Shown: positions 1-7,773 of the stretch, one piece after another | Layout: every line of letters starts with the position of its first letter | How positions within the stretch are numbered: the first letter of the stretch is position 1 | Source of the DNA: Pedosphaera sp. | Lineage (GTDB): Bacteria; Verrucomicrobiota; Verrucomicrobiia; Limisphaerales; UBA9464 | Direction: 5' to 3' | NCBI GenBank assembly: GCA_009695405.1 | Contig: SIAZ01000129.1 | Location: 1-10,039 of the forward strand | Length of the DNA stretch: 10,039 bases | The notes under the pieces: model-generated | Database searches by the model: none | What the model was told of the DNA's origin: nothing | The model's input: the letters and a program-made list of their open reading frames with translations, nothing else | Made by a program: the position numbers and the translations under genes

Positions 1-156
1 TTGCAGTGCGCGGATGGCCGACTTGCGATGGCAGTCGAAGAGTTCGACCAGTTCGTTGATGATTTTGGTTTTGTGTTCCTTGCCGGCCCGGGCGTAACGA
101 TCACGCCTCTTGGCCAGCACCTCGGTTCGTGTTGTTTGACTCATTTTGGTGTCCAT
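1..156 (-). CDS. Transposase (integrase-core type), N-terminal part, cut by the window edge
   Basis: This minus-strand frame runs open off the left edge. It contains RDRYARAGKEHKTKIINELV followed by ELFDCHRKSAIRAL. That matches the N-terminal helix-turn-helix of a group of DDE integrase-type transposases with the pattern RY..A.K..K..ILDE....GYHRK.AIR.L, common in Planctomycetes and Verrucomicrobia; this assignment is from memory of the family. The catalytic domain would lie outside the window. Two in-frame ATG codons are possible, at 156 and 144. Neither has a good ribosome binding site; the upstream one is used here. A 23-bp motif begins 4 bp upstream of it and another copy lies 57 bp further on, as expected for a transposase gene beginning just inside its element's end. 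Whether the rest of the gene is intact cannot be seen. Confidence 0.72.
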   Translation of the reverse strand, partial: MDTKMSQTTRTEVLAKRRDRYARAGKEHKTKIINELVELFDCHRKSAIRALQ

Positions 157-160
157 AGCT

Positions 161-240
161 CGGTAACACCCTTTTTGAGTCAACGTATGGTTTCCTCAAA
201 CCATTTCACCTCGCCTTCGGTAACATTCTTTTTGAGTCAA
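161..240. repeat. Two direct copies of a 23-bp motif at the insertion-sequence end
   Basis: The copies are at 161-183 and 218-240. Both read cggtaaca, then two variable bases (cc or tt), then ctttttgagtcaa on the plus strand, so 21 of 23 positions agree. They are 57 bp apart start to start. Between them at 189-202 is a small hairpin, GGTTT-cctc-AAACC. Directly repeated motifs at a transposon end usually serve as transposase binding sites; that role is inferred. Read on the minus strand each copy begins TTGACT, which resembles a -35 hexamer, so they could also contribute to transposase transcription. Confidence 0.7.
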
Positions 241-268
241 TTCGCCCAAGTGATAACGAACCCAATTA

Positions 269-328
269 GGCTGTCCCTAGTCATGAGAAAGCGATGTGAT
301 GCACTTTTTCTCATGATTAGGGACAGGC
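269..328. repeat. REP-like inverted repeat (22-bp arms, 16-nt loop)
   Basis: The arms are 269-290 and 307-328. They pair at 20 of 22 positions; each arm ends in the pattern GCCTGTCCCTAAT..TCATGAGAAA when read inward, with two substitutions in the left arm. The 16-nt loop (291-306) is GC-balanced. The GTCCCTAAT/ATTAGGGAC ends recall the hairpins bound by IS200-like REP-associated tyrosine transposases (RAYTs); this resemblance is from memory and is not proof. It could also be a miniature element. It does not resemble an intrinsic terminator for a nearby gene, as no gene ends beside it and there is no clean run of T immediately after either arm. Confidence 0.6.
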
Positions 329-845
329 TTGATCTAGAGTGATCAGTTCTAGGGTGTGGACACCGAATTCATCTGCCAAAGTGGGGCTTTTGGTGAATGT
401 GCCAAGACACGGGGGCGCGCCAATCAGGGTGATCGCTTAGAGTAATTAGTCGAGGTGGCTATCCACCCTCTTTCCAAGGCCGACTGATCTTTCTATCCGA
501 TTGGTTTAATTTGCAGCCATTGCAATACGAAATTCGGTGCGCCTCCCAATACTGCTCCACCTTGAAAATATCGGATTCGATACATCAGGAACGTGGCATG
601 TTCCAAGCGTCTGTTTGTAGCAGTCACCGCTACCACTGCCTCAGGATTAAGCCTCAACCGAACCATCGGAGCCTCTCCGGGCTGACTAATTCCACTCTGG
701 TAATTTAGAGGGGTGAATAAAGGGGTAGGCTACTTCTGCGCTCTGAAGAGTCCAATTAGCTGATCTAGTTGCCTCTAAAGTCTGAGGATTTGGCTTTTTG
801 AGATAGCATAGCGCCATCTTTACAGTGTGTAGATTTCTCTAATTT
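329..845. other. Stretch without a recognisable gene, downstream of the 1602-codon gene
   Basis: About 517 bp lie between the REP-like hairpin and the stop codon of the large minus-strand gene. I see no RNA gene and no protein of a known family. Two short open frames overlap antiparallel (plus 511-708; minus 493-666, extendable to about 729 without a start codon). The minus one reads more like protein, but neither is supported by a ribosome binding site or by homology I recognise. Small dyads occur at 353-364 (GGTGT-gg-ACACC) and around 803-819. Neither is followed by a T run in the minus direction, so no terminator for the large gene is evident. This may be decayed mobile-element sequence. 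Confidence 0.5.
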
Positions 846-3800
846 TTAGAGCTGTCGTGGTGTGACTAATCGGTAAAGTCTTTGCAGTGAAGTAGGCGGT
901 TCATAGAGTTCAAAAACACGATTGGTTTCTAGCGCAGGAAAATCTGTGTGCCTCTTCCACAGGGAAGCTTCGAGAACTTCGATCATTTGTAAGCTATAGG
1001 TCCGCCGTGCTGACATCGGGAAGCGAAGAATTAGGCCGAGACCAGAAGGCGTAATTTCGAGGCGAAAAGCCTCTTTAATTAGGGTCGGATCACTACCCAC
1101 CGCCTGCTCTTCGCGATTGTTTAATCCATCGCCATCACTATCGGTATTGGGTAAGGCATTAAGTGCGCCAAAAAAATGACTCTCCCATCCGTCCGCTAGC
1201 CCATCCTCATCTGAGTCTACCAAGTAGGTGATCTCTGCCGTGGAAGAGACAATCCCATTTGGGAAGACCGGATTTGTGATCCGAAAAGAATAAGTGCTCC
1301 AAGGGGGAGCTACAGCGACACTGTCAAGTGCCCAAAAGACCGTGTGACTGTGATTAGTAATCCATGCCGATGGCAAGGAAGTGGTGGCGCCAGCACCTCG
1401 TCGAAGCTCAACGACTAGTGGGAGGACCGCTGTATTTGTTACTTCAAGACTCAGAGTTAGCGATTGATGAGCGAGGGTCTCAAGATGGACAGGCTGAAGA
1501 ACGATAAGGGGGGCACCTACCGGTAGAACTAGGTCAAAGCCTGTACCCGGAGAGCCGTCTCGTCGAGGACTCGAACGCCAAGCGGAGGGGTCATTCCAAG
1601 CTTCTGGATTCGCGGTTTCGTCCTTTATTTCAATGGAAAATCCGCCGCCATCGGCTGAGGTAATTCCATCTTTATAAACAAAATCGAGAATCTCTTCACC
1701 GGTTGGTTCGAGCATACGAAGGCGCTCGCCTCCATTATCTAGTTGCCCGATGTAATTGCCGATCACTGGAAGTTGTGATCCGTAGCGGGCAGCAAAGGCG
1801 ACTGAATTGGCGACGACAAGAAGCCTGGCACCAGGGAGCAGTCGGGCTGCGTCGCCGCAAGGAAAGGTAAAGTCGAGACCCTCAGTAAGACGTATTCCGG
1901 CAAGGTCGAGAGTTTCAGTGGTCGAAATATTGCGCAGTTCAATAAACTCGAAGGCCTCAGGTGAGATAGGATTTCCTAGGAGCGCCGACGGATGATACAT
2001 CAACTCACTGACGCGTAAGAACCGTTGGGCCAAGCTCGGAGCACCGGGATAAGACCAACTCCCAGCGGGGCGTCCGTCTGCTGTTTTAAGAGTCAAGGTC
2101 TCGCCCCGAGCTGAAAGTTGGCCGGAGTAAGGTCCGACGACAAACAAACCTTGTCCACCGCGTGGTCCGGTTGACCGAGAGCGGAACTGTCGGACATCTG
2201 GGGAAATATAAAGGGCACTATTGGGCGGGATAACTGTACCGGGTTTGAAAGTGAACGAAATCGCTCCATCCAGTTTCCATCCTGAGAGATCTAGGGCCAG
2301 AGCGGTGCGATTGGTGAGGGCGACGTATTCGTGGTTTTGATTGCCTGAAACTGGATTGAAGTCGACTTCAGCGAATTCAGGGAAAGCGTCAGCGGGTTGA
2401 ACCAAGGGAATGCCAGCGTTATTGACGTTGGCAATCCCGATCGATTTTGCGGTGTTTGTAATACTATGGGTCACGTACCAGTGCCGACGTCGAGGCACTA
2501 CGAATTGGTTGATTAAATCATCAATCCCTGCAGTAAACGTCTTTCCAGGAGCCCAAGGAGAGGACCCCCATTTAGCGCGGTCCAATGTGACTTCGGCGGA
2601 GATCAGGTTGGTCATCATCCGGATATGGTTTTCGATGATCCTTGCCTCAACCGGCGTCTCTGGCGGTTGGACCATTTGATCGAGAAGCGAGCGTTCTCGG
2701 CGTAATAGCATTAGCCGTGTTTCTGGCAGTCGAACGATGACATCGTAGAGTCGATTGTAATTCCCACCGGTGCTTGAGCCACCGTAAAGAGGATGACTCT
2801 TTGAACCGTCCACCGTGGCCTCGAGAGGATTACTTCCACCGTAAAGTTGCCCCCAAGAGGCGTTCATATCAAAGGGAACATTTCGCCATAACCCATCTCC
2901 AAATGTGTCGCGGTACAGGCTCATATTGGCCCAGACATCATCGTTCTCAGCACACCAACGGGCTCCAGCGAGATGATTAATGACCTGCGGCACGTCGAGC
3001 AGATCGAAGACCGTATTACGTCGAACAGTGACAGATGAACTTTCCCGAATGCCTGAGGCTAACTGCAAATAATCGGTGCGACTCACATCCCCATCGGGCT
3101 CCAGTTTTTGAAAGACCCCAGTGCTAGAGAAGTCAGTGACTAAGTTGCCCACGGCCTTGTAGAGGGCACCCCGAGGATCATAACCTAATCGATTCACCTG
3201 TTCTTGTCCGATGACGTCTCCATGGAAAGCCAATTGATAAAATTGGCCATTCATTTGAACCCGGACCGGAGCGTGGAACGGGGCGGGATCGCCCATTTGA
3301 TTGAGCAACCAGAAACTGAGATGCTGACGTAAGTAGGCTGGATCAAGATATTCGGCGAGGAGCGCCGATTTGCGTGTTCGTTCTTTGGAACTGGCATGAC
3401 GCAGCGCGTGGCCGCGGTTGAACTCGAGTCGATGCGATTTCTTATTCAAGCCGGCGGAGGTGTTTCCCCGAAGTTCCATGTAAATATTGTCATAGAATTC
3501 GCCGTCGTGAAAAAAGGACACACGGCCGCCGCCCTCGCTATCGATTCCGCTCAATTGCCCTGGAGCAACAAACAAATGAAAGACAGGCAAACGGGTAATG
3601 AAGTTAGTAGGTTGAACGAGTGTCCCAAAGTATTCTTCTGTTGACGTGGGCTGAGTAAAAAGGGGCAGGCGTGATGATGCGCCTTTTGAGTCGGTCGCTG
3701 TGACTCGATAACGGATCATTTGACCTGGGGTGGCCACTCCAGCGGGAATTAGCGTCCCAAAAAGGCCGTCATTGGCCGTACCGTCACCGTGGATACCGTC

Positions 3801-5654
3801 GTCGAACATAGGAACAGTAACTTCAGCACCAAACTGCACGCGGTAATGTAAAGCAACACCGGTCACTGATTGAAACGAGGCACGTACACGGGTGGTTAGC
3901 TGGAGTTCTTCAACATGGGTTGGCATCAGCGGCTTATGTTCCGCTGAATCGATAATAGGGCCGGGCAGAGCTGATCCTCCGGCATTAGGACTTCGGGGCG
4001 TCGGTTGGAGAAAATAAACACCTTGAGTTCCAAGATCCCACGAATTGCCTCGGGGCACCTGAATTGAACCATAAGAGACGTCCGGAATTTGCCTCGGATA
4101 AGCTGGTGAAAACGCCGAGGCAAGAGTGACCCCATCCGGACGCACTAGGGCGAGAAATTCGCCACCGGCCGAGAGTTGGAAATTGGTGTGGAGCGGTAAT
4201 CCAGGAAGGCGTCGATTGGCCCCAGAAGTAAAGACGACTAAGAATCCGCCAGGCGGTAAATTGGTCGATGGGAATCGCCACTTTTTGAGGCCGTCAAGTG
4301 AGTCAGTGAGGGCCCAATCTTTGAGATCGAGTGAGGCGTCTGAAGGATTAAAGAGTTCGATCCAATCCGAATACTGGCCGGCCTCATCCTTAAGTGTCCG
4401 TGTATTCGAAGCCATGAATTCGCTGATGTAAGGTCGAGATTCTAAGGCATTAGGATCGAGCCGAAGGGTCCAATCGCTGCTACCGAACGAATTGGGTTTC
4501 AGAGCTTGATCAGTAATTCCGTGGTTATTTGACCAAGTAATCCGGACGATCCCAGATGGGGGGGTTGGAAAGGTGAATAGGTATTGACTGGCGGCTAGCG
4601 TAGAAAGGCCGGTGGCGGGGACCCCATTGATTTGTAAATCGGAGGCTTCGACTCCCTGAACCGGCTCACTGAAGAGAACGGTTACCGAGTCCAGCGCGCG
4701 GACGGTGGCGTCTCTCGACGGCACGGTTCCGGCGAGAATAGGCGCTGTTTGATCGATTAAAAGATAAGACCACTCTGAATCGAGACCGCTGGGGATAAAA
4801 GAATTCGGAGGGTCCGCTCGATCAGCAATTGTTTGGAGAGCATTCCAAGATACGGTTACAGGTCCGTAAGGCGGGTGGGTAAAGTTGAAAAGAAAAGTGG
4901 TGTCATCGATAGCGCTGACCGAAGTAGCACCGATATCATTGATCCGCAAATGAGCAGCCACGACACCAGAAACGGGTTCACTAAAACGGAGGGAAATTGA
5001 GGAGAAATGATCCAAGGTAGAGCCAGCGACGGGCGTTTTCTCAAGGAGAGTGGGCCGAAGGGTATCAGCCCGAAAAAAATGGAGAGAGGCGTCGAAGCCA
5101 ATATCGCTACTGGTCAGGCTACTTTGGAAAACTTGAACGGCGAGCACATTGGTGCCAGCTAATAGATAGTCCTTGGGCGAGGCCAAGGAATAAGACGTTA
5201 AAGCGACCGGTTCTGGCGCATTACTTGCGGCGGTGCCGATCAGCACTTGGGAACCGGTCTCACCCGGCATATTGACTCGGAGCACTTCGGTTCCATTGAT
5301 CCAAGCGACGAAGCCGTCATCGACCAAAGCCTCTAAGCGGAGCCCGTTGATTTCTGCAAGATTGGTAACGACGAAGGTTTTGCGAAGGAACAGGCAATTA
5401 TAAACGCCCTGCATTCCCAGAAGTTCGGTGCCGCCTTCCAACCGGTCGCCATACCAAAACGGAGCTAAGGCATTCGTAAAATTGGCGTTTGTAAAACCAA
5501 GATGTCGCCAAGAGTCAATTGGGTTGGACGCCTCACTGACACCGGCCCGCCAACGCCAAAGGGCACCGGTTGATATCAGAGACTCACCGAAGCAAAGGGT
5601 AGCGAAGAAGCAGCCAAATAGACTGAATCGAAAGAGGCTAATCGCGTGTTTCAC
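846..5654 (-). CDS. Large secreted lamin-tail / CotH kinase-like / TSP3-repeat protein
   Basis: A 1602-residue exported protein. The GTG start is chosen because it gives a signal peptide (K2, R9, hydrophobic 10-22, likely cleavage near CFG-ES) and the upstream in-frame stop leaves no other standard start. Approximate order: beta-rich galactose-binding-like module (30-195); two homologous SbsA-type Ig-like repeats (198-290 and 300-395, each with FSEPV.GV and ending near PNSF); lamin-tail domain 1 (about 407-530); a module with MFDDG.HGDGTANDG (about 565-670); CotH kinase-like domain (about 690-990) with RGNTS, NKKSHRLEF, GALYK and PFDMNASWG; lamin-tail domains 2 (about 1088-1180) and 3 (about 1213-1340); calcium-binding thrombospondin type-3 motifs (DSDEDGLADG, DTDSDGDGLNNREE pattern, from about 1478); and a C-terminal beta region. 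In known CotH proteins the kinase phosphorylates a secreted protein partner. Here the basic KK and the D.N metal-site pattern appear retained. The substrate is unknown. No sorting signal or membrane anchor is seen at the C terminus. Confidence 0.9.
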   Translation of the reverse strand: MKHAISLFRFSLFGCFFATLCFGESLISTGALWRWRAGVSEASNPIDSWRHLGFTNANFTNALAPFWYGDRLEGGTELLGMQGVYNCLFLRKTFVVTNLAEINGLRLEALVDDGFVAWINGTEVLRVNMPGETGSQVLIGTAASNAPEPVALTSYSLASPKDYLLAGTNVLAVQVFQSSLTSSDIGFDASLHFFRADTLRPTLLEKTPVAGSTLDHFSSISLRFSEPVSGVVAAHLRINDIGATSVSAIDDTTFLFNFTHPPYGPVTVSWNALQTIADRADPPNSFIPSGLDSEWSYLLIDQTAPILAGTVPSRDATVRALDSVTVLFSEPVQGVEASDLQINGVPATGLSTLAASQYLFTFPTPPSGIVRITWSNNHGITDQALKPNSFGSSDWTLRLDPNALESRPYISEFMASNTRTLKDEAGQYSDWIELFNPSDASLDLKDWALTDSLDGLKKWRFPSTNLPPGGFLVVFTSGANRRLPGLPLHTNFQLSAGGEFLALVRPDGVTLASAFSPAYPRQIPDVSYGSIQVPRGNSWDLGTQGVYFLQPTPRSPNAGGSALPGPIIDSAEHKPLMPTHVEELQLTTRVRASFQSVTGVALHYRVQFGAEVTVPMFDDGIHGDGTANDGLFGTLIPAGVATPGQMIRYRVTATDSKGASSRLPLFTQPTSTEEYFGTLVQPTNFITRLPVFHLFVAPGQLSGIDSEGGGRVSFFHDGEFYDNIYMELRGNTSAGLNKKSHRLEFNRGHALRHASSKERTRKSALLAEYLDPAYLRQHLSFWLLNQMGDPAPFHAPVRVQMNGQFYQLAFHGDVIGQEQVNRLGYDPRGALYKAVGNLVTDFSSTGVFQKLEPDGDVSRTDYLQLASGIRESSSVTVRRNTVFDLLDVPQVINHLAGARWCAENDDVWANMSLYRDTFGDGLWRNVPFDMNASWGQLYGGSNPLEATVDGSKSHPLYGGSSTGGNYNRLYDVIVRLPETRLMLLRRERSLLDQMVQPPETPVEARIIENHIRMMTNLISAEVTLDRAKWGSSPWAPGKTFTAGIDDLINQFVVPRRRHWYVTHSITNTAKSIGIANVNNAGIPLVQPADAFPEFAEVDFNPVSGNQNHEYVALTNRTALALDLSGWKLDGAISFTFKPGTVIPPNSALYISPDVRQFRSRSTGPRGGQGLFVVGPYSGQLSARGETLTLKTADGRPAGSWSYPGAPSLAQRFLRVSELMYHPSALLGNPISPEAFEFIELRNISTTETLDLAGIRLTEGLDFTFPCGDAARLLPGARLLVVANSVAFAARYGSQLPVIGNYIGQLDNGGERLRMLEPTGEEILDFVYKDGITSADGGGFSIEIKDETANPEAWNDPSAWRSSPRRDGSPGTGFDLVLPVGAPLIVLQPVHLETLAHQSLTLSLEVTNTAVLPLVVELRRGAGATTSLPSAWITNHSHTVFWALDSVAVAPPWSTYSFRITNPVFPNGIVSSTAEITYLVDSDEDGLADGWESHFFGALNALPNTDSDGDGLNNREEQAVGSDPTLIKEAFRLEITPSGLGLILRFPMSARRTYSLQMIEVLEASLWKRHTDFPALETNRVFELYEPPTSLQRLYRLVTPRQL

Positions 5655-5706
5655 AGGGAGTGAAGAAAAGATTTCAGAAAAAAAATGAATCTCGGGAACT
5701 CGTTAG

Positions 5707-5735
5707 AAAGTACTCGTGGCTTGGAAGGGTGACAA
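5707..5735 (-). promoter_or_regulatory. Possible sigma-70-like promoter for the 1602-codon gene
   Basis: On the minus strand TTGTCA (5730-5735) and TACTTT (5707-5712) are separated by exactly 17 bp, about 50 bp upstream of the GTG start. The -35 matches the consensus at 5 of 6 positions but the -10 at only 3 of 6. It lies in the 133-bp gap after the glycosyltransferase gene, where a promoter would be expected if the two genes are transcribed separately. It is weak and could be chance. Confidence 0.22.
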
Positions 5736-5787
5736 GGACCACGAACCCAAAGACTGTAAGGAAAACTTTTCTTGAAGCGAGTGAAGA

Positions 5788-6906
5788 TCAGATCGACTGA
5801 AACGCTTTGGCGAGCGCGTGCAAATGAGACTTAACAGTAAATTTTTTTTCATAGGTGTCTCGCATTAGTTCGGAGGAACCAACGCCAGCAGTTCGTCCGA
5901 GAGCCGAGGCAATAGCTACGACATCCTTGGGCTTACAGAGCCCTGGATAGTTGTCGGGGAAATATTCAGGAATAGCGCGCCAACGAGTTGTGACGCAGGG
6001 AAGTCCGTAGGCGAGTGCTTCGATCAAGTTGACGGGTTGACCTTCATTGGCGAAGTAAGTCGGAAAAAGGAAAACGTCGCTGTCTCGAAAAAGCCTGTCT
6101 TTGATCGGCCCAACGGCGAAGCCAACGTATTTGACGACAGCAGCCACTTCGGGTTCAGCGAGCCGTTTGAGAAATTCGTTCTCTTCTTTCTTTGATAAAA
6201 AGCCCCCAGCCACCCTTAGAACAAACCGACGATTTAGCGACTTTCGATTCGCAAGTACCACGGCGTCAATGGCGTCAAAGATCCCTTTCTCTCGTGTACA
6301 ATGTGCTAGGAAAAGGACACGAACTAAGTCGCGTTGATCCAATTGACGGCGAATCTCTGCGAGATCAGTAAAGTAATCGGGGCAGGGATCAGGGATTCCA
6401 TTACTGACCACCGTGATCCGCCGAGGGGCTAGTTTAGCCGCGTCGATTCGATTTGATTCGGCAAGGACAATTGAAAGATCAACCCGGCCAAAGAGCCAGC
6501 GGGCGGTCCATCGCTCCCAGAAGTGGGCGGTGGATCCCAACCACGCGCCTAGACCAACCGAATGCCAGTGAAAGATAATCCGCTTAAATTGGAACCGCAG
6601 GATGGCGAGTGCGATGAAATCACGATAAAGAGGGGTCCGTTGGGGAGGGGTGGGTATGTAGTAAAGAGTTGAGCAGTGATGATTCGCACCAAGTTTCAAG
6701 GCGGCTCGGCAGTGTCGAATCAGAAGTCGAATTTTGACGCCTCGTGCTTTCCCGACATCGGCCATGTCTTCGGAAAGTCGGGCGTCGACATGGATGACCT
6801 CAATTCCGAGGGATGAGTTTTTGCGGAATCCATCAACCATTAGTTGCACCATTTGACTCTGGCCGTGATGAGGCGGTGGGACATGTGCAAAGACGACGAC
6901 CTTCAT
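5788..6906 (-). CDS. GT4-family glycosyltransferase (GT-B fold)
   Basis: A 372-residue, cytosolic or membrane-associated retaining glycosyltransferase that would move a sugar from a nucleotide-sugar donor to a glycan or lipid-linked acceptor. The N-terminal Rossmann half begins MKVVVFAHVPPPHHGQSQM, with the Gly-rich acceptor-side loop seen in GT4 enzymes. A linker motif VVSNGIPDP follows. The C-terminal half contains RVLFLAHCTREKGIFDAIDA and the EX7E donor-site motif, E288-GQPVNLI-E296. No signal peptide or transmembrane segment is obvious. Length is normal for the family. The ATG at 6904-6906 is preceded by a T8 run and no Shine-Dalgarno sequence. Donor and acceptor cannot be told from sequence. 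It stands alone, without polymerase, flippase or other glycosyltransferase genes in the window; its 3' neighbour encodes an exported protein, but a functional link is only conjecture. Confidence 0.88.
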   Translation of the reverse strand: MKVVVFAHVPPPHHGQSQMVQLMVDGFRKNSSLGIEVIHVDARLSEDMADVGKARGVKIRLLIRHCRAALKLGANHHCSTLYYIPTPPQRTPLYRDFIALAILRFQFKRIIFHWHSVGLGAWLGSTAHFWERWTARWLFGRVDLSIVLAESNRIDAAKLAPRRITVVSNGIPDPCPDYFTDLAEIRRQLDQRDLVRVLFLAHCTREKGIFDAIDAVVLANRKSLNRRFVLRVAGGFLSKKEENEFLKRLAEPEVAAVVKYVGFAVGPIKDRLFRDSDVFLFPTYFANEGQPVNLIEALAYGLPCVTTRWRAIPEYFPDNYPGLCKPKDVVAIASALGRTAGVGSSELMRDTYEKKFTVKSHLHALAKAFQSI

Positions 6907-6994
6907 AAAAAAAATGCTGACTGTCCGGCCCGAAGCCTTGGAGAACCGTGAGCGGTTGGGGTCGTGCCTTCAATAGCCAACAGAAAACTAAGGT

Positions 6995-7765
6995 TCAAAA
7001 AAAGCGAGGAGGATAGGTGAGGCTCCCGGTGTGGTGTTCAAGTAAGTGGCGAAAACGCTCGAAGCCGGCTTTTTCGCGAGGGCCAAGAGTGTAGCGAATG
7101 TGCCCCCCGAGATAAGCACGGCGAAAGTCAGAATCGAAATCGGATCGTCTCTCAATAATATGGGGAATACGGGCGACGCCACGTGCCGCAATCTCGCGTA
7201 GTTCGGTGGCTAATGCGGTTGTGGCAACAGCGTCGCGCACTGCCCAAACCGCGTAGATAAAGGGGAGTTTTGTCTGTCGCTGCCATTCTAAACCGAGGTC
7301 GAGCCGAGTGTAAGAAAAGGGGGCCCGCGCAAATTCGATGGCCGGATTTCCAATAAGCAACACAGCGTCCACCGCACTCGCTTGGTCATAAGAGGTCAAC
7401 GGCACCACCTCAGGATAGAGTCCCTGTTCAGCCAGCAAGATTTTTAAAAGGCTTACACTCGTGCAAGAAGCCGGATCCAAGTGGACACATTGCACGGTTT
7501 CGAGGGGAATACGATGAGCGAGAAAGACGCTAAAAACGGGGCCATCCGAACCGATAGCGACGCCGTCGATAATTTGGAAGCCTGGCTTTAAAAGCGCTTC
7601 GGTGACACTTACCAAGGCCACATCAAGGGAACCATCCTGTAATCGGGCTGCAAGTGTGGAAGGAGGAAGAAATAAGCAGCGGTTCTCCATGCCCTCGGTT
7701 AAGGGCGCCGAGTTCAGGTAAGGAACAGAGCCTATGCGGATAGAGTCAGGCACAACGGGTGTCAA
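6995..7765 (-). CDS. mqnA: Chorismate dehydratase, futalosine pathway of menaquinone synthesis
   Basis: A 256-residue protein of the MqnA family, which dehydrates chorismate to 3-[(1-carboxyvinyl)oxy]benzoate, the first committed step of the futalosine route to menaquinone; cytosolic, with a periplasmic-binding-protein-like fold. Family landmarks are the N-terminal RIGSVPYLNSAPL (residues 10-22, including the Asn of YLN), DVALVSVTEAL (48-58), SCTSVSLLKILL (100-111), AVLLIGNPAI (134-143) and LPFIYAVWAVR (167-177). Full length is close to usual. It is MqnA rather than MqnD, because the MqnD signature is absent. The start is a TTG at 7763-7765 with AAGGA only 3 nt upstream; a GTG at 7751-7753 is the alternative. 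Other mqn genes are not in the window, so the rest of the pathway must be encoded elsewhere. Residue 101 is Cys where I recall Arg in many relatives (SRTS pattern). Confidence 0.9.
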   Translation of the reverse strand: MTPVVPDSIRIGSVPYLNSAPLTEGMENRCLFLPPSTLAARLQDGSLDVALVSVTEALLKPGFQIIDGVAIGSDGPVFSVFLAHRIPLETVQCVHLDPASCTSVSLLKILLAEQGLYPEVVPLTSYDQASAVDAVLLIGNPAIEFARAPFSYTRLDLGLEWQRQTKLPFIYAVWAVRDAVATTALATELREIAARGVARIPHIIERRSDFDSDFRRAYLGGHIRYTLGPREKAGFERFRHLLEHHTGSLTYPPRFF

Positions 7766-7768
7766 GGT

Positions 7769-7773
7769 TCCTT
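7769..7773 (-). promoter_or_regulatory. Shine-Dalgarno-like AAGGA before the mqnA TTG start
   Basis: The minus strand reads GAAGGAACC-TTG. The core is 3 nt from the TTG, which is short, but 15 nt from the alternative GTG, which is too far. It therefore favours the TTG start. It is the clearest ribosome-binding-like sequence before any gene in this window. Confidence 0.4.

Larger units (their letters stand above)
1..240 (-). mobile_element. Terminal part of an insertion sequence carrying the partial transposase
   Basis: The transposase start and two 23-bp terminal-type repeats lie within 240 bp, so this is read as the left (5' of transposase) end of an insertion sequence whose body continues outside the window. 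The exact boundary is uncertain. It is placed at the outer edge of the distal repeat, because the sequence beyond it changes to a different hairpin element. No target duplication can be tested, since the other end is not in view. Confidence 0.5.

Noticed and set aside
511..708. Plus-strand open frame of 65 codons
   Set aside because: It starts from a TTG without a ribosome binding site, its product (rich in Ser, His and Cys) resembles no family, and an antiparallel frame covers the same bases. I treat it as chance.
803..819. GATGGC-gctat-GCTATC hairpin after the large gene as a terminator
   Set aside because: The stem is only six pairs including a G-T pair, and no T run follows on the minus strand.
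3926..4281. Two further minus-strand open frames of 69 and 98 codons inside the large gene
   Set aside because: They overlap the well-supported lamin-tail region in other frames and their products show no motif. They are shadow frames.
5678..5732. Small plus-strand gene starting at the ATG in aaaaaaaatgaat
   Set aside because: It stops after 15 codons and has no ribosome binding site.
6925..6960. AACCG-ctca-CGGTT hairpin between mqnA and the glycosyltransferase gene as a terminator
   Set aside because: The stem is 5 bp and the only T run (minus strand, 6914-6907) is more than 30 bp away and abuts the next start codon.
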